Numbered from the stretch's first letter, positions 8,921-18,823 are shown. The stretch is 64,000 nt of DNA from an uncultured Clostridia bacterium (GCA_947623955.1 CANQIP010000056.1:1-64000), one strand, 5' to 3'. The notes: generated from the letters alone by a model not told the origin. A program made the numbers and translations.

Positions 8921-8933
8921 ATTGCCACCTCTC

Positions 8934-9044
8934 CGTCATCGCTCCGCGATGCCACCTCTCCTCGAGGAGAGGCTCACGATATGCGCCGTCCTACGTAAGG
9001 TTCCCCTTGAGGGGAGCTGTCGGCGTAGCCGACTGAGAGGTGGC
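8934..9044. repeat. MITE-like palindromic repeat with GCCACCTCTC ends
   Basis: Perfect 10-bp terminal inverted repeats GCCACCTCTC...GAGAGGTGGC, internal CTCTCCTCGAGGAGAG and CCCCTTGAGGGG. Confidence 0.75.
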
Positions 9045-9062
9045 TTTTAAAGCTCTATATTA

Positions 9063-10247
9063 TTACTTATCCGTCAAAGCCGCGATGCCGGGGAGTTCCT
9101 TACCTTCGAGGAATTCCATACTTGCGCCGCCGCCGGTGGAGATGTGGCTCATCTTATCGCCGAGACCCGCCTGGTTTACCGCTGCGACGCTGTCGCCGCC
9201 GCCGATAATCGTCGTAGCGTCGAGTTCAGCCAAAAGCGCGGCGATCTCATTCGTACCCTTCGCGAAATTCGGCATCTCGAATACGCCCATGGGGCCGTTC
9301 CAAACGACCGTTTTAGCGTCCGCAAGCTCCTTCTTGAACAGCTCGACCGACTTCGGGCCTATATCGAGACCCATCCAGCCGTCGGGAATATTGCCCTCGA
9401 CAATCTTTGAGGGAGCGTCGTTGTCAAACTTTTCGGTGATGACCGTGTCAATCGGCAGAATGATCTTGTCGCCCGCCTCGTCGAGCATCTTCTTCGCGTA
9501 GTCGATGTAATCCTCTTCGAGCAGCGACGTGCCGACCGTCTTACCCTGCGCGGCGAAGAACGTGTACGCCATACCGCCGCCGATTATAAGCTTGTCCACC
9601 TTCTTCAAAAGGTTCTCGATAACCGAAATCTTCGACGAAACCTTGCTGCCGCCCAAGATTGCGACAAGCGGTCTTACGGGGTTGTTTACGGCGTTGCCGA
9701 GGAAGTTGATTTCCTTTTCAATCAGATAACCCGCAACGGCAGGCTTTAATATTGACGCTACGCCCACGTTCGAGCAGTGCGCTCTGTGAGCCGTGCCGAA
9801 CGCGTCGTTTACGAACAAATCGGCGAGCGAGGCGAGTTCCTTCGAGAACGATTCCTCGTTCTTTGTTTCTTCCTTTCTGTAGCGCGTGTTTTCGAGAAGA
9901 ACAACGTCGCCGTCCTTCATAGCCGCAACGGCAGCCTTCGCGTTGTCGCCGACAACGTTGTCGTCAGCCGCGAAAACAACCTCTTTTCCGAGCTTTTCCG
10001 AAAGGCTCTTCGCAACCGGAGCAAGCGACATCGAGGGAACGGGTTCGCCCTTCGGCTTGCCCATATGCGAGCAAAGGATAACCTTCGCGCCGTTGTCCGC
10101 GAGGTACTTGATTGTGGGGAGCGCGCCCACTATGCGGTTTTCGTCCGTGATGTTGCCGTCGGCGTCCAGCGGAACGTTAAAATCGCAGCGGACAAGCACC
10201 TTCTTGCCCTTTACATCCACATCTTCAACAGTCATTTTGTTATACAT
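9063..10247 (-). CDS. pgk: Phosphoglycerate kinase
   Basis: 394 aa, [47 protein letters not shown]. Confidence 0.98.
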   Translation of the reverse strand: MYNKMTVEDVDVKGKKVLVRCDFNVPLDADGNITDENRIVGALPTIKYLADNGAKVILCSHMGKPKGEPVPSMSLAPVAKSLSEKLGKEVVFAADDNVVGDNAKAAVAAMKDGDVVLLENTRYRKEETKNEESFSKELASLADLFVNDAFGTAHRAHCSNVGVASILKPAVAGYLIEKEINFLGNAVNNPVRPLVAILGGSKVSSKISVIENLLKKVDKLIIGGGMAYTFFAAQGKTVGTSLLEEDYIDYAKKMLDEAGDKIILPIDTVITEKFDNDAPSKIVEGNIPDGWMGLDIGPKSVELFKKELADAKTVVWNGPMGVFEMPNFAKGTNEIAALLAELDATTIIGGGDSVAAVNQAGLGDKMSHISTGGGASMEFLEGKELPGIAALTDK

Positions 10248-10342
10248 AATTTTATCTCCTTTTCGCGCGGCACAGCCGCATTTTTTCTATCTTATATTAT
10301 ATATAAAATTTGTCCGTATTGCAAGTGGATAATACAATTTCA

Positions 10343-10846
10343 TCAAAAATTTAACAATTTAATCAGTATGACTGCCATGAGTATTCCCACGACGTCCCCG
10401 ACCGCTGCGAACGGCAGGGCGCGGAGCGTGTGTTTGGCGCGTGTTCCGGCGAAGTATACGCATAGGCAGTAGAGCGTCGTCTCGGTGCTGCCCATGATCA
10501 CGGACGCGATACGTCCGATGTCGCCGTCAGCGCCGTGGGTTTTGAGTATGTCGGTCAAAAGTCCGAGTGCGCCGCTGCCCGATACGGGTCGCAGCAGCGC
10601 AAGCGGCATTACCTCGGCGGGTATGAGCCGCGTCACGGGTGCGAGCAGTTTTATTATGAGGTCGAGCGTGCCGGACGCGCGGAGCATGTACGCGGCGGTA
10701 AGCGCGGCTAAAAGCGGAGGGAATATGTTCGCCACGATTTTCATACCGTCCGCCGCGCCCGATATGAACAGGTCGTATGTGTTTTGTTTTTTCGCGAGCG
10801 CGATAACGAGGATTACGACGATTATCGCGGGTATTACGTATGTCAT
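10343..10846 (-). CDS. spmB: Spore maturation protein B
   Basis: 167 aa, FISGAADGMKIVANIFPPLLAALTAAYMLRASG, LLRPVSGSGALGLLTD, IMGSTETTLYCLCVYFA. Confidence 0.9.
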   Translation of the reverse strand: MTYVIPAIIVVILVIALAKKQNTYDLFISGAADGMKIVANIFPPLLAALTAAYMLRASGTLDLIIKLLAPVTRLIPAEVMPLALLRPVSGSGALGLLTDILKTHGADGDIGRIASVIMGSTETTLYCLCVYFAGTRAKHTLRALPFAAVGDVVGILMAVILIKLLNF

Positions 10847-10867
10847 GATGTGCCTCCTTGATTTGTG

Positions 10868-11170
10868 GATGCGGGCGACCGCGAGGGTCGCCCCTACGTT
10901 AGCCTCCCTTGTTAAAGGGAGGGGGACCGCCGAAGGCGGTGAAGGGATTCATTATGAAAATCTAAAAAGAATCCCCCAGTTTGCGTAGGGGCGGATATTA
11001 TCCGCCCGCGGGCGAACACGGTTCGCCCCTACGAAATAGCGAATACGTTATGTTAGCCTCTCCTTGAGGAGAGGTGGCATCGCGGAGCGATGACGGAGAG
11101 GTGGCAATGCACAATTTCAAAACCACCTCTCAGTCGGCTCCGCCGACAGCCCCCTTTGACAAGGGGGCCT
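10868..11170. repeat. Cluster of palindromic intergenic repeats between spmA and spmB
   Basis: GGGCGACCGCGAGGGTCGCCCCTAC, CCTCCCTTGTTAAAGGGAGGGGGACCGCCGAAGGCGGTGAAGGGATTC, GGGCGAACACGGTTCGCCCCTAC, GCCTCTCCTTGAGGAGAGGTGGC. Confidence 0.75.
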
Positions 11171-11186
11171 CACTACACATCCGCCC

Positions 11187-11747
11187 CTACCGTAGCCACA
11201 ACCGTGCCGACAATGCGGCTGTGGCGGCGGCGGTAAACGACGCGACCCACACGGGCAGTACTACCGAAAACGGGTCAGCCGACCCGGCGGCGGCGCGAAG
11301 CGCGATAATCGTCGTCGGTACAAGCTGTATCGACGCGGTATTTATCACAACGAGCATACACATATTCCTCGACGCGTACTCCGGACGCGGATTTTCACGG
11401 TCGAGCGCGCGCATAGCCAGAATACCCTCGGGCGTAGCGGCGTTGCCCATACCGAGCAAATTCGCGCTCATATTCATCGCGATATGACCCTTCGCGTCCT
11501 CGCCCGCGCCCGGAAAAAGAAACGAAATCACGGGTCGGAGCAGCCGTTTTACCTTATTTTGCAGCCCCGACTTTTCCGCGATTTTCATTATTCCCGTCCA
11601 AAAACACATTACGCCCGCGAACGACAGCACTACAAAAACCGACTCCTTCGCGCCGTCGAACGCGGCGTTTACCGTTTCGCCGACAGTGCCGTTTACCGCC
11701 GACACGGCGAGCGACACGATTATCATCGCGCACCAGATATAATTCAT
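11187..11747 (-). CDS. spmA: Spore maturation protein A
   Basis: 186 aa, MNYIWCAMIIVSLAVSAVNGTVGETVNAAFDGAKESV, MNMSANLLGMGNAATPEGILAMRALDREN, TASIQLVPTTIIALRAAAGSADP. Confidence 0.93.
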   Translation of the reverse strand: MNYIWCAMIIVSLAVSAVNGTVGETVNAAFDGAKESVFVVLSFAGVMCFWTGIMKIAEKSGLQNKVKRLLRPVISFLFPGAGEDAKGHIAMNMSANLLGMGNAATPEGILAMRALDRENPRPEYASRNMCMLVVINTASIQLVPTTIIALRAAAGSADPFSVVLPVWVASFTAAATAALSARLWLR

Positions 11748-11871
11748 AATATCACCCCCTTGTTTTTTATTCGCAAAACGCGCCGTATATGCTTTGGGGT
11801 ATTGACTATTTTTACCGCTTGCTTTAAAATAAAGTCATGGAAGACATGGCGGGCGAAACGGAGGAAAAAAT

Positions 11872-13080
11872 ATGTATGAAATAAAATGTCCAAGCTGCGG
11901 AGCAGTGTTTCAAGCCGACGAGTCAAGCTACGAGTCCATAGCGCGTCAGGTGCGGAACGAGGAGTTCGCGAAAGAAATAAGCGAGCGAACATCGCAGTTC
12001 GAGCGCGAAAAAAATACGGCTGTAAAGCTTGCGCGTACCGAAACGGAGAGCGAGCTTAACGGTAAAATAGCCGAAAAGGATGCGGAGATAAACGCGCTTA
12101 GGGCAAAGCTTGACATGCTCGAAACGCAAAAAAAGCTGGAAATAAACGAGGCGGTGTCGGAAAAGGACAGCGAGATTTCCAGACAGCGCGAGCAGATAAC
12201 GCTGCTCAGCGGTCGGATTGAAACGAACGGCAAGGCGGCTGAACTCAGGGAAAAGACGCTGAAGGAAAGCTACGAGGATAAGCTTAGAGACAAAGACGAG
12301 CAGATAGCGTATTACAAGGATTTTAAGGCGCGCCAGTCCACAAAAATGATAGGCGAGAGCCTGGAGCAGCACTGCGAAACGGAGTTTAACAAACTGCGCG
12401 CGGCAGGCTTTAAAAACGCGTATTTTGAAAAGGACAACGACGCGCGGACGGGCAGCAAGGGTGATTTTATCTTCCGCGAATGGTCGGAGGACGGTACGGA
12501 ATTTATATCCATAATGTTTGAAATGAAAAACGAGGCTGACCAAACCGCGACGAAACATAAAAACGAGGACTTCTTAAAGGAACTCGACAAGGACAGGAAC
12601 GAAAAGGGCTGCGAGTACGCCGTGCTTGTGTCGCTCTTGGAGGCGGATAGCGAGTTTTACAACACGGGCATAGTCGATATGTCGCACCGCTACCCGAAAA
12701 TGTACGTAATACGTCCGCAGTTTTTTGTGCCGATGATAACGCTTTTGAGGAACGCCGCACTCAATTCCCTTTCATACAAACAGGAACTTAACGTAATCCG
12801 CAATCAAAATATAGATATTTCCCATTTCGAGGCGGATATGAACGATTTTAAGGACAGGTTTGAATACAACTATAATCTGGCGAGCAAAAAATTCGACAAA
12901 GCTATCGAGGAAATCGACAAAACGATAGACCATTTGCAGAAAACGAAGGACGCGCTGCTGTCGTCGGGGAACAATCTGCGTCTCGCGAACGAGAGGGCGC
13001 AGAAACTGTCGATAAAAAAGCTCACAAAAAATAACCCCACGATGGCTGCGAAGTTTGAGGAACTTAAAAGCGGTGAATAA
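11872..13080 (+). CDS. DUF2130 domain-containing protein
   Basis: 402 aa, coiled-coil N-terminus then [17 protein letters not shown]...[10 protein letters not shown]...[42 protein letters not shown]. Confidence 0.88.
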   Translation: MYEIKCPSCGAVFQADESSYESIARQVRNEEFAKEISERTSQFEREKNTAVKLARTETESELNGKIAEKDAEINALRAKLDMLETQKKLEINEAVSEKDSEISRQREQITLLSGRIETNGKAAELREKTLKESYEDKLRDKDEQIAYYKDFKARQSTKMIGESLEQHCETEFNKLRAAGFKNAYFEKDNDARTGSKGDFIFREWSEDGTEFISIMFEMKNEADQTATKHKNEDFLKELDKDRNEKGCEYAVLVSLLEADSEFYNTGIVDMSHRYPKMYVIRPQFFVPMITLLRNAALNSLSYKQELNVIRNQNIDISHFEADMNDFKDRFEYNYNLASKKFDKAIEEIDKTIDHLQKTKDALLSSGNNLRLANERAQKLSIKKLTKNNPTMAAKFEELKSGE

Positions 13081-13096
13081 ATATATGCACAGAACA

Positions 13097-13122
13097 AAAA
13101 ACGCGTTTGAGAACGCGTTTTT
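13097..13122. terminator. Bidirectional terminator
   Basis: AAAAACGCGTT-TGAG-AACGCGTTTTT between convergent genes. Confidence 0.85.
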
Positions 13123-13125
13123 GTT

Positions 13126-13323
13126 TTAATTCAGGAAATCCTCGATTACATCTTTCAGATGCACGGGATCAAGAGAAAATTTATTGCAGTTATCTGCAAG
13201 CTCTTTGACAGGTTTTTCGTCTGTGGAAATATCCTCGAAACAGTACTCGTCATTATAGCGGATGCCGTATACGACGTACTCTTTCCCTTCCACAGTTTCT
13301 CGCTTAGAAACGAGTTTGTACAT
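13126..13323 (-). CDS. Small conserved protein (DUF6514-like)
   Basis: 65 aa, MYKLVSKRETVEGKEYVVYGIRYNDEYCFEDISTDEKPVKELADNCNKFSLDPVHLKDVIEDFLN. Confidence 0.6.
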   Translation of the reverse strand: MYKLVSKRETVEGKEYVVYGIRYNDEYCFEDISTDEKPVKELADNCNKFSLDPVHLKDVIEDFLN

Positions 13324-13545
13324 AACTGCTCCCTGCCCTGTATTAAAATTTTTGGTACATATTTGATTTTTCGGTAATTAAAGTATATCGGAATTGTCAT
13401 AAAAAAGCAATAGGTTTACATAAAATGTAAAACACTTGTAATGGCATTGAATTATGTATATTATATTTGAAATATATTAAGTCCGTTTTATCGTACATAC
13501 AATCGTGTATAATCGGTGTATAAGATAAAGCGGGAGGTAATTCAA

Positions 13546-13641
13546 ATGGTAATATTCGGTGCAATTCTTGTAAGCATAGGCGCGTCAATGCTTTTGACGC
13601 TCAGGATCGTAAAGGGTAAAAACAGCGTGTGTGTGAAGTAG
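13546..13641 (+). CDS. Putative 31-aa small membrane protein
   Basis: MVIFGAILVSIGASMLLTLRIVKGKNSVCVK, gggaggtaattcaaATG, one hydrophobic helix. Below the ORF-track size cutoff. Confidence 0.45.
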   Translation: MVIFGAILVSIGASMLLTLRIVKGKNSVCVK

Positions 13642-13783
13642 GGAAGGGAAATTATGATTTAACACCGTAGATTCGGGACGTCAAGGGCGCCGTCCCCTAC
13701 ACCCGTTATTTGTAAATAGTGCGTCGTAGGGGCTGGCGCCCTCGACAGCCCGTTTCCGTAGGGGCGAACCGTGTTCGCCCGCA

Positions 13784-13905
13784 TAAACCCCTCAGTCACA
13801 CTACGTGTGACAGCTCCCCTAGTAGGGGAGCCATACGGTGAGCGCCGCATATCGCAAGCCTCCCCTACTAGGGGAGGTGGCGCCGTAGGCGTCGGAGGGG
13901 TTTTA
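13784..13905. repeat. MITE-like repeat, copy 2 of 3
   Basis: Near-identical to 7648-7769 and to the reverse complement of 17622-17743. Preceded by CGTAGGGGCGAACCGTGTTCGCCCGC as at 7621. Confidence 0.87.
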
Positions 13906-13933
13906 CACCGCCAAATCATAATTTATCTTATTT

Positions 13934-15211
13934 TTATCTCAAAATTATTTCATTTCTGCCGGGACCGTTGGACACAATCTTAATCGGAACTTCAAGCTCC
14001 TTCTCTATAAACTCGATGTAACCCCTGCAGTTTTCGGGCAAATCCTCGTACTTCGTTATACCGCGTATATCGGTTTTCCAGCCGGGCAGCGTTTTAAGCA
14101 CCGGCTTTGCTCTTTCGAGCCTTGCGGTGGTCGGGAAGTCACGCGTCACCTCGCCGTCAATCTCATAGCCCACGCACACGGGTATCTCGTCGAGGTAGCC
14201 CAGCACGTCGAGGACGGTAAACGCGACCTGCGTCGTACCCTGCACACGGCAGCCGTAACGCGACGCAACACAGTCGAACCAGCCCATACGTCTCGGTCTG
14301 CCGGTCGTCGCGCCGTACTCGCCGCCGTCGCCGCCGCGCTTTCGGAGTTCTTCAGCCTCGTCGCCGAATATCTCGGAAACGAACGCGCCCGCGCCCACAG
14401 CCGACGAATACGCCTTTACGACCGTGATAATCTCCTTAATCTCATACGGCGGAATACACGCGCCTACCGCGCCGTAGCCCGCGAGAGTGGAGGACGAGGT
14501 CGTCATCGGGTAAATACCGAAATCGGGGTCTTTAAGCGAGCCGAGCTGACCCTCCAGAAGTATGTTTTTGCCGTTCTTTACCGCGTCGTGCATGAACGAT
14601 ACCGAGTCGATAACATACGGCTTTATCATTTCGCCGTACTCCTTGAGCGTGTTGAAAAGCTCGTCCGCGTCAATAAGCGGCTTATGGTAGACGTGTTCAA
14701 GGAGCAGATTTTTAACTTCGAGCACGTTCTTGATTTTTTCCTTTAACCTGTCGTCGTCCTCGAAAAGTTCCCATACCTGAAAACCTATCTTCGAAAACTT
14801 ATCCGAGAAGAACGGCGCGATACCCGATTTCGTCGAGCCGAATTGACGGTCGCTTAAACGTTCCTCCTCGTATTGGTCGAACAACTTGTGATACGGCAAA
14901 AGCACCTGTACTCTTTCCGAAACGACGATATTCGGTTTCGGCACGCCGCGCTTTACTACGCTGTCAATCTCGCTGATAAGCTCGGGAATGTCGAGCGCGA
15001 CGCCGTTGCCTATCATGTTTGTGACGTTTTGGTTGAACGAGCCGGACGGAAGAAGATGCAGCGCAAATTTTCCGTAATCGTTTATAATTGTGTGACCCGC
15101 GTTCGCGCCGCCCTGAAAACGTATTACTATATCCGCCTCGGCGGCGAGCATATCGGTGATTTTACCCTTGCCCTCGTCGCCCCAGTTTGCGCCCACTATT
15201 GCTTTTACCAT
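13934..15211 (-). CDS. purA: Adenylosuccinate synthetase
   Basis: 425 aa, MVKAIVGANWGDEGKGKITDMLA, RFQGGANAGHTI, TTGRPRRMGWFD. Confidence 0.97.
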   Translation of the reverse strand: MVKAIVGANWGDEGKGKITDMLAAEADIVIRFQGGANAGHTIINDYGKFALHLLPSGSFNQNVTNMIGNGVALDIPELISEIDSVVKRGVPKPNIVVSERVQVLLPYHKLFDQYEEERLSDRQFGSTKSGIAPFFSDKFSKIGFQVWELFEDDDRLKEKIKNVLEVKNLLLEHVYHKPLIDADELFNTLKEYGEMIKPYVIDSVSFMHDAVKNGKNILLEGQLGSLKDPDFGIYPMTTSSSTLAGYGAVGACIPPYEIKEIITVVKAYSSAVGAGAFVSEIFGDEAEELRKRGGDGGEYGATTGRPRRMGWFDCVASRYGCRVQGTTQVAFTVLDVLGYLDEIPVCVGYEIDGEVTRDFPTTARLERAKPVLKTLPGWKTDIRGITKYEDLPENCRGYIEFIEKELEVPIKIVSNGPGRNEIILR

Positions 15212-15252
15212 ATTGTATATTCCTCCTGTGATATTTTGCGTTTAATTCTAAA

Positions 15253-16110
15253 TCAGTTGTCTAAATGAAATACGATTTTTACCGTATTGCCGGAAATCGT
15301 CGCCTTATCCTCGTGCGGCGTCCACGCGTAGTCGCTGCCTATATAGCTGCCGCTGAACGAGTCTACGACGCTGCCGTTTTCATCAAGACAATCAAACGCC
15401 GCCGCAACCGTGCCTCTGCCCTCGAAGAATGTTCTGAGCGTAAACGTTATGTCGTACTTACCCTCTTCGTTCTTTTCGATGGACGTAAGTTCAAATCCGC
15501 GCACGTTGTGTGACTCGCGCTCATTCGTGTCGTCGTAAGTAATCGGGAACTCCGACACCGCCGGACCGGGTTCGGTCTGCGTCGTGGGGTTAGACGGCAT
15601 TGCCGGACCGGGACCCGTCATAATATCAAGCGGCGAGGTAATCAAAACCTTTCGCGCATCATTATCCCAGTCAACCTTATAATTGCTCATTTCGCCTACC
15701 GCGCGCACGGGAACGAGCGTTCTGCCGTCCACGATCTGCGGCGGTACGTCAAGAGTAACAACCTTTTCCAAAAAAGTATCTACTTCATCGCCGCCGATAT
15801 TTACCGGAGTTTTTGTGGTCTTAATTGTTGCCTCGGTCGAGCCGATTACCATTGTCAGCGTTATGTCGCCCTTTACGCCCGTTACCGTCTGCGCGTCTTG
15901 GTTCCAGTCCACCTCGTAGCCGAGCGCCTCGAAGATGGCGCGGAACGGTACGACCGTTCTTTCCTCGATAATCTGCGGCGGCACGTCGAACGTAATCTCC
16001 TTGTCGTCGAGCAGCACCTTAATATCGTCCTCCGCGTTTACAGCCGTAACAGCCGCCGTGAGCGTCATTGACGACGCGAGAACGAGTGACAAAAGTTTCT
16101 TTGCTTTCAT
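15253..16110 (-). CDS. Secreted protein with tandem copper amine oxidase N-terminal-like domains
   Basis: Signal peptide; IKVLLDDKEITFDVPPQIIEERTVVPFRAIFEALGYEVDWNQDAQTVTG (PF07833-like), repeated. ATG at 16110 with ggaggtaat RBS. Confidence 0.82.
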   Translation of the reverse strand: MKAKKLLSLVLASSMTLTAAVTAVNAEDDIKVLLDDKEITFDVPPQIIEERTVVPFRAIFEALGYEVDWNQDAQTVTGVKGDITLTMVIGSTEATIKTTKTPVNIGGDEVDTFLEKVVTLDVPPQIVDGRTLVPVRAVGEMSNYKVDWDNDARKVLITSPLDIMTGPGPAMPSNPTTQTEPGPAVSEFPITYDDTNERESHNVRGFELTSIEKNEEGKYDITFTLRTFFEGRGTVAAAFDCLDENGSVVDSFSGSYIGSDYAWTPHEDKATISGNTVKIVFHLDN

Positions 16111-16155
16111 AATATTACCTCCCTGCATTTCGCAATGAATAAATTTCAGGCAACA

Positions 16156-17589
16156 TCAAACTGTAATTTCAACCTCTACGCCGAGCAAATCCTTGTTTTT
16201 TTCGAGCATCGGCTTTACGTATTCCGCGAGGAAATCCTCCACCTGCTGCGGCGCGCGTCCGACGTAGTTTTCGGGTTTCATGACCGCCTTGATTTCGTCG
16301 AGCGTCAGTCCGAACGCGGGATCCGCCGCGATAAGCTCGGCAAGGTTGTTTTCCTTGCCCTCAACCTTGACGGTCTTGCCCGCCTCCATCGAGTACACAC
16401 GGATTTTCTCATGCAAATCCTGTCTGTCGCCGCCCTTTTTGACGGCGTCCATCATTATGTTTTCGGTAGCCATGAACGGTATTTCGCGCATAAACTGCTG
16501 ATATATGACCTTGTCGTAAACGACCAAGCCGTCCACGACGTTGATGTACAGATTGAGTATAGCGTCAACCGCCAGAAACGCCTCGGGAACGGAAATTCGC
16601 TTGTTCGCGCTGTCGTCGAGCGTTCTCTCGAACCACTGTGTAGCTGCGGTGATGGCGGGGTTCAGCGCGTCCACTATAACGTATCTCGCGAGTGAGCCTA
16701 TTCTTTCACTTCTCATCGGGTTACGCTTGTACGCCATTGCCGACGAGCCTATCTGCGACTTCTCGAACGGCTCTTCTATCTGCTTTAAATGCTGCAAAAG
16801 GCGAATATCGTTCGAGAATTTGTACGCGCTCTGTGCGATAAGGCTCAGCGTGTTTAGCATCTGCGTGTCAAGCTTTCGCGGGTACGTCTGACCGCTTACG
16901 GGGAACGTGTCGGCATAGCCCATTTTCGCGGCGATTTTTCTGTCAAGCTCCTTGCATTTCTCGTGGTCGCCCTCGAAAAGCTCCATAAAGCTCGCCTGCG
17001 TGCCGGTCGTACCCTTGCAGCCCAAAAGCTTAGCCTTTGAAAGCTGATAGTCCACGTCCTCCAAGTCCATCATCAAATCTTCGAGCCACAGCGTGGCGCG
17101 TTTTCCGACGGTGGTCGGCTGCGCGGGCTGGAAGTGGGTGAACGCCAATGTCGGCAAATCCTTATTCGCCTCCGCGAATTTCGCAAGCTCGCCGATAAGG
17201 CACACAAGCTTTTTCTTAACGAGCCGCATAGCCTCGGTCATGATTATGATGTCGGTGTTATCGCCGACGTAGCAGCTTGTCGCGCCGAGATGTATGATAG
17301 GTTTCGCGTCGGGACACTGCACGCCGTATGCGTAAACGTGCGACATAACGTCGTGGCGCACCTCTTTTTCACGCGCTTTCGCGACGTCGTAGTTGATGTC
17401 GTAGATATGCTCCTTCATTTGAGCGATCTGCTTGTCGGTTATGTCAAGCCCCAGTTCCTGCTCGCTCTCCGCGAGCGCAATCCATAATTTCCGCCATGTC
17501 GAGAATTTCTTGTCCGGCGAGAAAATGTACTGCATCTCCTTCGACGCGTAACGCGAATTTAAAGGGCTTTCGTATGTGTTTGTAGCCAT
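16156..17589 (-). CDS. purB: Adenylosuccinate lyase
   Basis: 477 aa, SPLNSRYASKEMQYIFSPDKKFSTWRKLWIALAE, GSSAMAYKRNPMRSERI. Confidence 0.97.
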   Translation of the reverse strand: MATNTYESPLNSRYASKEMQYIFSPDKKFSTWRKLWIALAESEQELGLDITDKQIAQMKEHIYDINYDVAKAREKEVRHDVMSHVYAYGVQCPDAKPIIHLGATSCYVGDNTDIIIMTEAMRLVKKKLVCLIGELAKFAEANKDLPTLAFTHFQPAQPTTVGKRATLWLEDLMMDLEDVDYQLSKAKLLGCKGTTGTQASFMELFEGDHEKCKELDRKIAAKMGYADTFPVSGQTYPRKLDTQMLNTLSLIAQSAYKFSNDIRLLQHLKQIEEPFEKSQIGSSAMAYKRNPMRSERIGSLARYVIVDALNPAITAATQWFERTLDDSANKRISVPEAFLAVDAILNLYINVVDGLVVYDKVIYQQFMREIPFMATENIMMDAVKKGGDRQDLHEKIRVYSMEAGKTVKVEGKENNLAELIAADPAFGLTLDEIKAVMKPENYVGRAPQQVEDFLAEYVKPMLEKNKDLLGVEVEITV

Positions 17590-17621
17590 GTTTTTCTCCT
17601 TGTAAATGGGATTTATTTGTG

Positions 17622-17743
17622 TAAAACCCCTCCGACGCCTTCGGCGCCACCTCCCCTAGTAGGGGAGGCTTGCAATATGCGGCGCTCACCGTATGGCTCC
17701 CCTACTAGGGGAGCTGTCACACGTAGTGTGACTGAGGGGTTTA
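17622..17743. repeat. MITE-like repeat, copy 3 of 3 (opposite orientation)
   Basis: Reverse complement TAAACCCCTCAGTCACACTACGTGTGACAGCTCCCCTAGTAGGGGAGCCATACGGTGAGCGCCGCATATTGCAAGCCTCCCC... differs from copy 2 at very few positions. Confidence 0.87.
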
Positions 17744-17753
17744 ATGCGCTAAA

Positions 17754-18461
17754 TCACAATCCCAATCTCTTAAATACTTCCTCATACGCCTCTTCGACGT
17801 TGCCGAGGTCGCGGCGGAAACGGTCTTTATCGAGCTTTTCATGCGTGGTCGCATCCCACAGACGGCAGGTGTCGGGCGAAATCTCGTCCGCGAGAATAAT
17901 CTTACCGTCGGGCGTTTTACCGAACTCGATCTTAAAGTCAACAAGCTCAATATTGATACTCTCGAAATACGCCTTCAAAACGTCGTTTACCTTAAACGTC
18001 AAATCGGCTATCGTATCGAGATCCTCTTTCGTCGCCGCGCCAATCGCGATAATCTGAAGGTCGTTGATCATCGGGTCGCCGAGTGCGTCGTCCTTCAGGC
18101 AGTATTCGAGCGTGGTGCAGTTAAGTTTTTTGCCTTCCTCTACGCCGAAACGCTTTGAGAACGAACCCGCTGCGATGTTTCTTATTATGACTTCAAGCGG
18201 CACAATCTCAACCTTTTTAACGACCGTTTCTCTGTCGGAAATCTCCTCGACAAAATGCGTCGGGATGCCCTTCTTCTCCATGATTTGCATAAGGAAATTC
18301 GACATCTTGTTATTCACAACGCCCTTACCGGCAATCTGTCCCTTTTTGAGACCGTTGAACGCCGTCGCGTCGTCCTTGTAGTCCACTATGTATAAATTTT
18401 CGTCGTCGGTTTTGAAAACCTTTTTTGCCTTGCCTTCGTAAAGCTGTTCGAGTTTTTTCAT
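17754..18461 (-). CDS. purC: Phosphoribosylaminoimidazole-succinocarboxamide synthase
   Basis: 235 aa, [51 protein letters not shown]. Confidence 0.97.
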   Translation of the reverse strand: MKKLEQLYEGKAKKVFKTDDENLYIVDYKDDATAFNGLKKGQIAGKGVVNNKMSNFLMQIMEKKGIPTHFVEEISDRETVVKKVEIVPLEVIIRNIAAGSFSKRFGVEEGKKLNCTTLEYCLKDDALGDPMINDLQIIAIGAATKEDLDTIADLTFKVNDVLKAYFESINIELVDFKIEFGKTPDGKIILADEISPDTCRLWDATTHEKLDKDRFRRDLGNVEEAYEEVFKRLGL

Positions 18462-18503
18462 TGTTTATCCAATCCTTCCTTGTAAACATAGTTTTACATT
18501 TAT

Positions 18504-18532
18504 ATTCTACTATAAAGCCGCGGTAAAATCAA
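18504..18532 (-). promoter_or_regulatory. Putative purC promoter
   Basis: Minus strand TTGATT-17 nt-TAGAAT. Confidence 0.5.
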
Positions 18533-18552
18533 GAGCAACATACAAATTTATC

Positions 18553-18581
18553 TTTACAATCGGTATTTTATATGCTATAAT
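18553..18581 (+). promoter_or_regulatory. Promoter of candidate structured ncRNA
   Basis: TTTACA-17 nt-TATAAT, expected TSS at G18588. Confidence 0.65.
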
Positions 18582-18587
18582 ATTTTT

Positions 18588-18770
18588 GCGACTTAAACAA
18601 TATCTTTTTTAAACTTTTCAGCATTTTTAATATTAAGTAATTTTTTGCTTTGCAAAAAATGCAGGCTCTTTTCAAGATTGCTTAATGTTAAAATGAAAAG
18701 ATATTGAACTAAGTCGCATTAGTCGAGCCGTGTGTTTTTTAGCGCATGGTTTCGGCTGTGCGCTTTTTTG
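18588..18770 (+). ncRNA. Candidate structured small RNA (6S-like architecture or transcribed MITE-like hairpin)
   Basis: Predicted TSS sits at the first base of GCGACUUA, which pairs with UAAGUCGC (18710-18717). Second stem AAUAUCUUUU/AAAAGAUAUU, then CAUUUU/AAAAUG plus an AAUAUUAAGUAAU/AUUGCUUAAUGUU stem, then a terminator. No ORF. Confidence 0.5.
18741..18770 (+). terminator. Terminator of candidate ncRNA
   Basis: AGCGCA-TGGTTTCGGCTG-TGCGCTTTTTT. Confidence 0.65.
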
Positions 18771-18796
18771 TGTTGCGAAACATTTCAATTTATATG

Positions 18797-18823
18797 AAAA
18801 AGGACGCGAAAGCGTCCTTTTTT
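18797..18823. terminator. Bidirectional terminator with GAAA loop
   Basis: AAAAAGGACGC-GAAA-GCGTCCTTTTT. Confidence 0.85.

Noticed and set aside
10485-11487. Plus-strand ORFs 10485-10988 and 11074-11487
   Set aside because: Antisense to spmB/spmA and through repeat DNA; spmA and spmB are clearly recognisable on the minus strand.
17744-18600. Purine riboswitch upstream of purC
   Set aside because: The 18462-18540 leader is short and lacks the conserved purine-aptamer pattern; only a plausible promoter was found.
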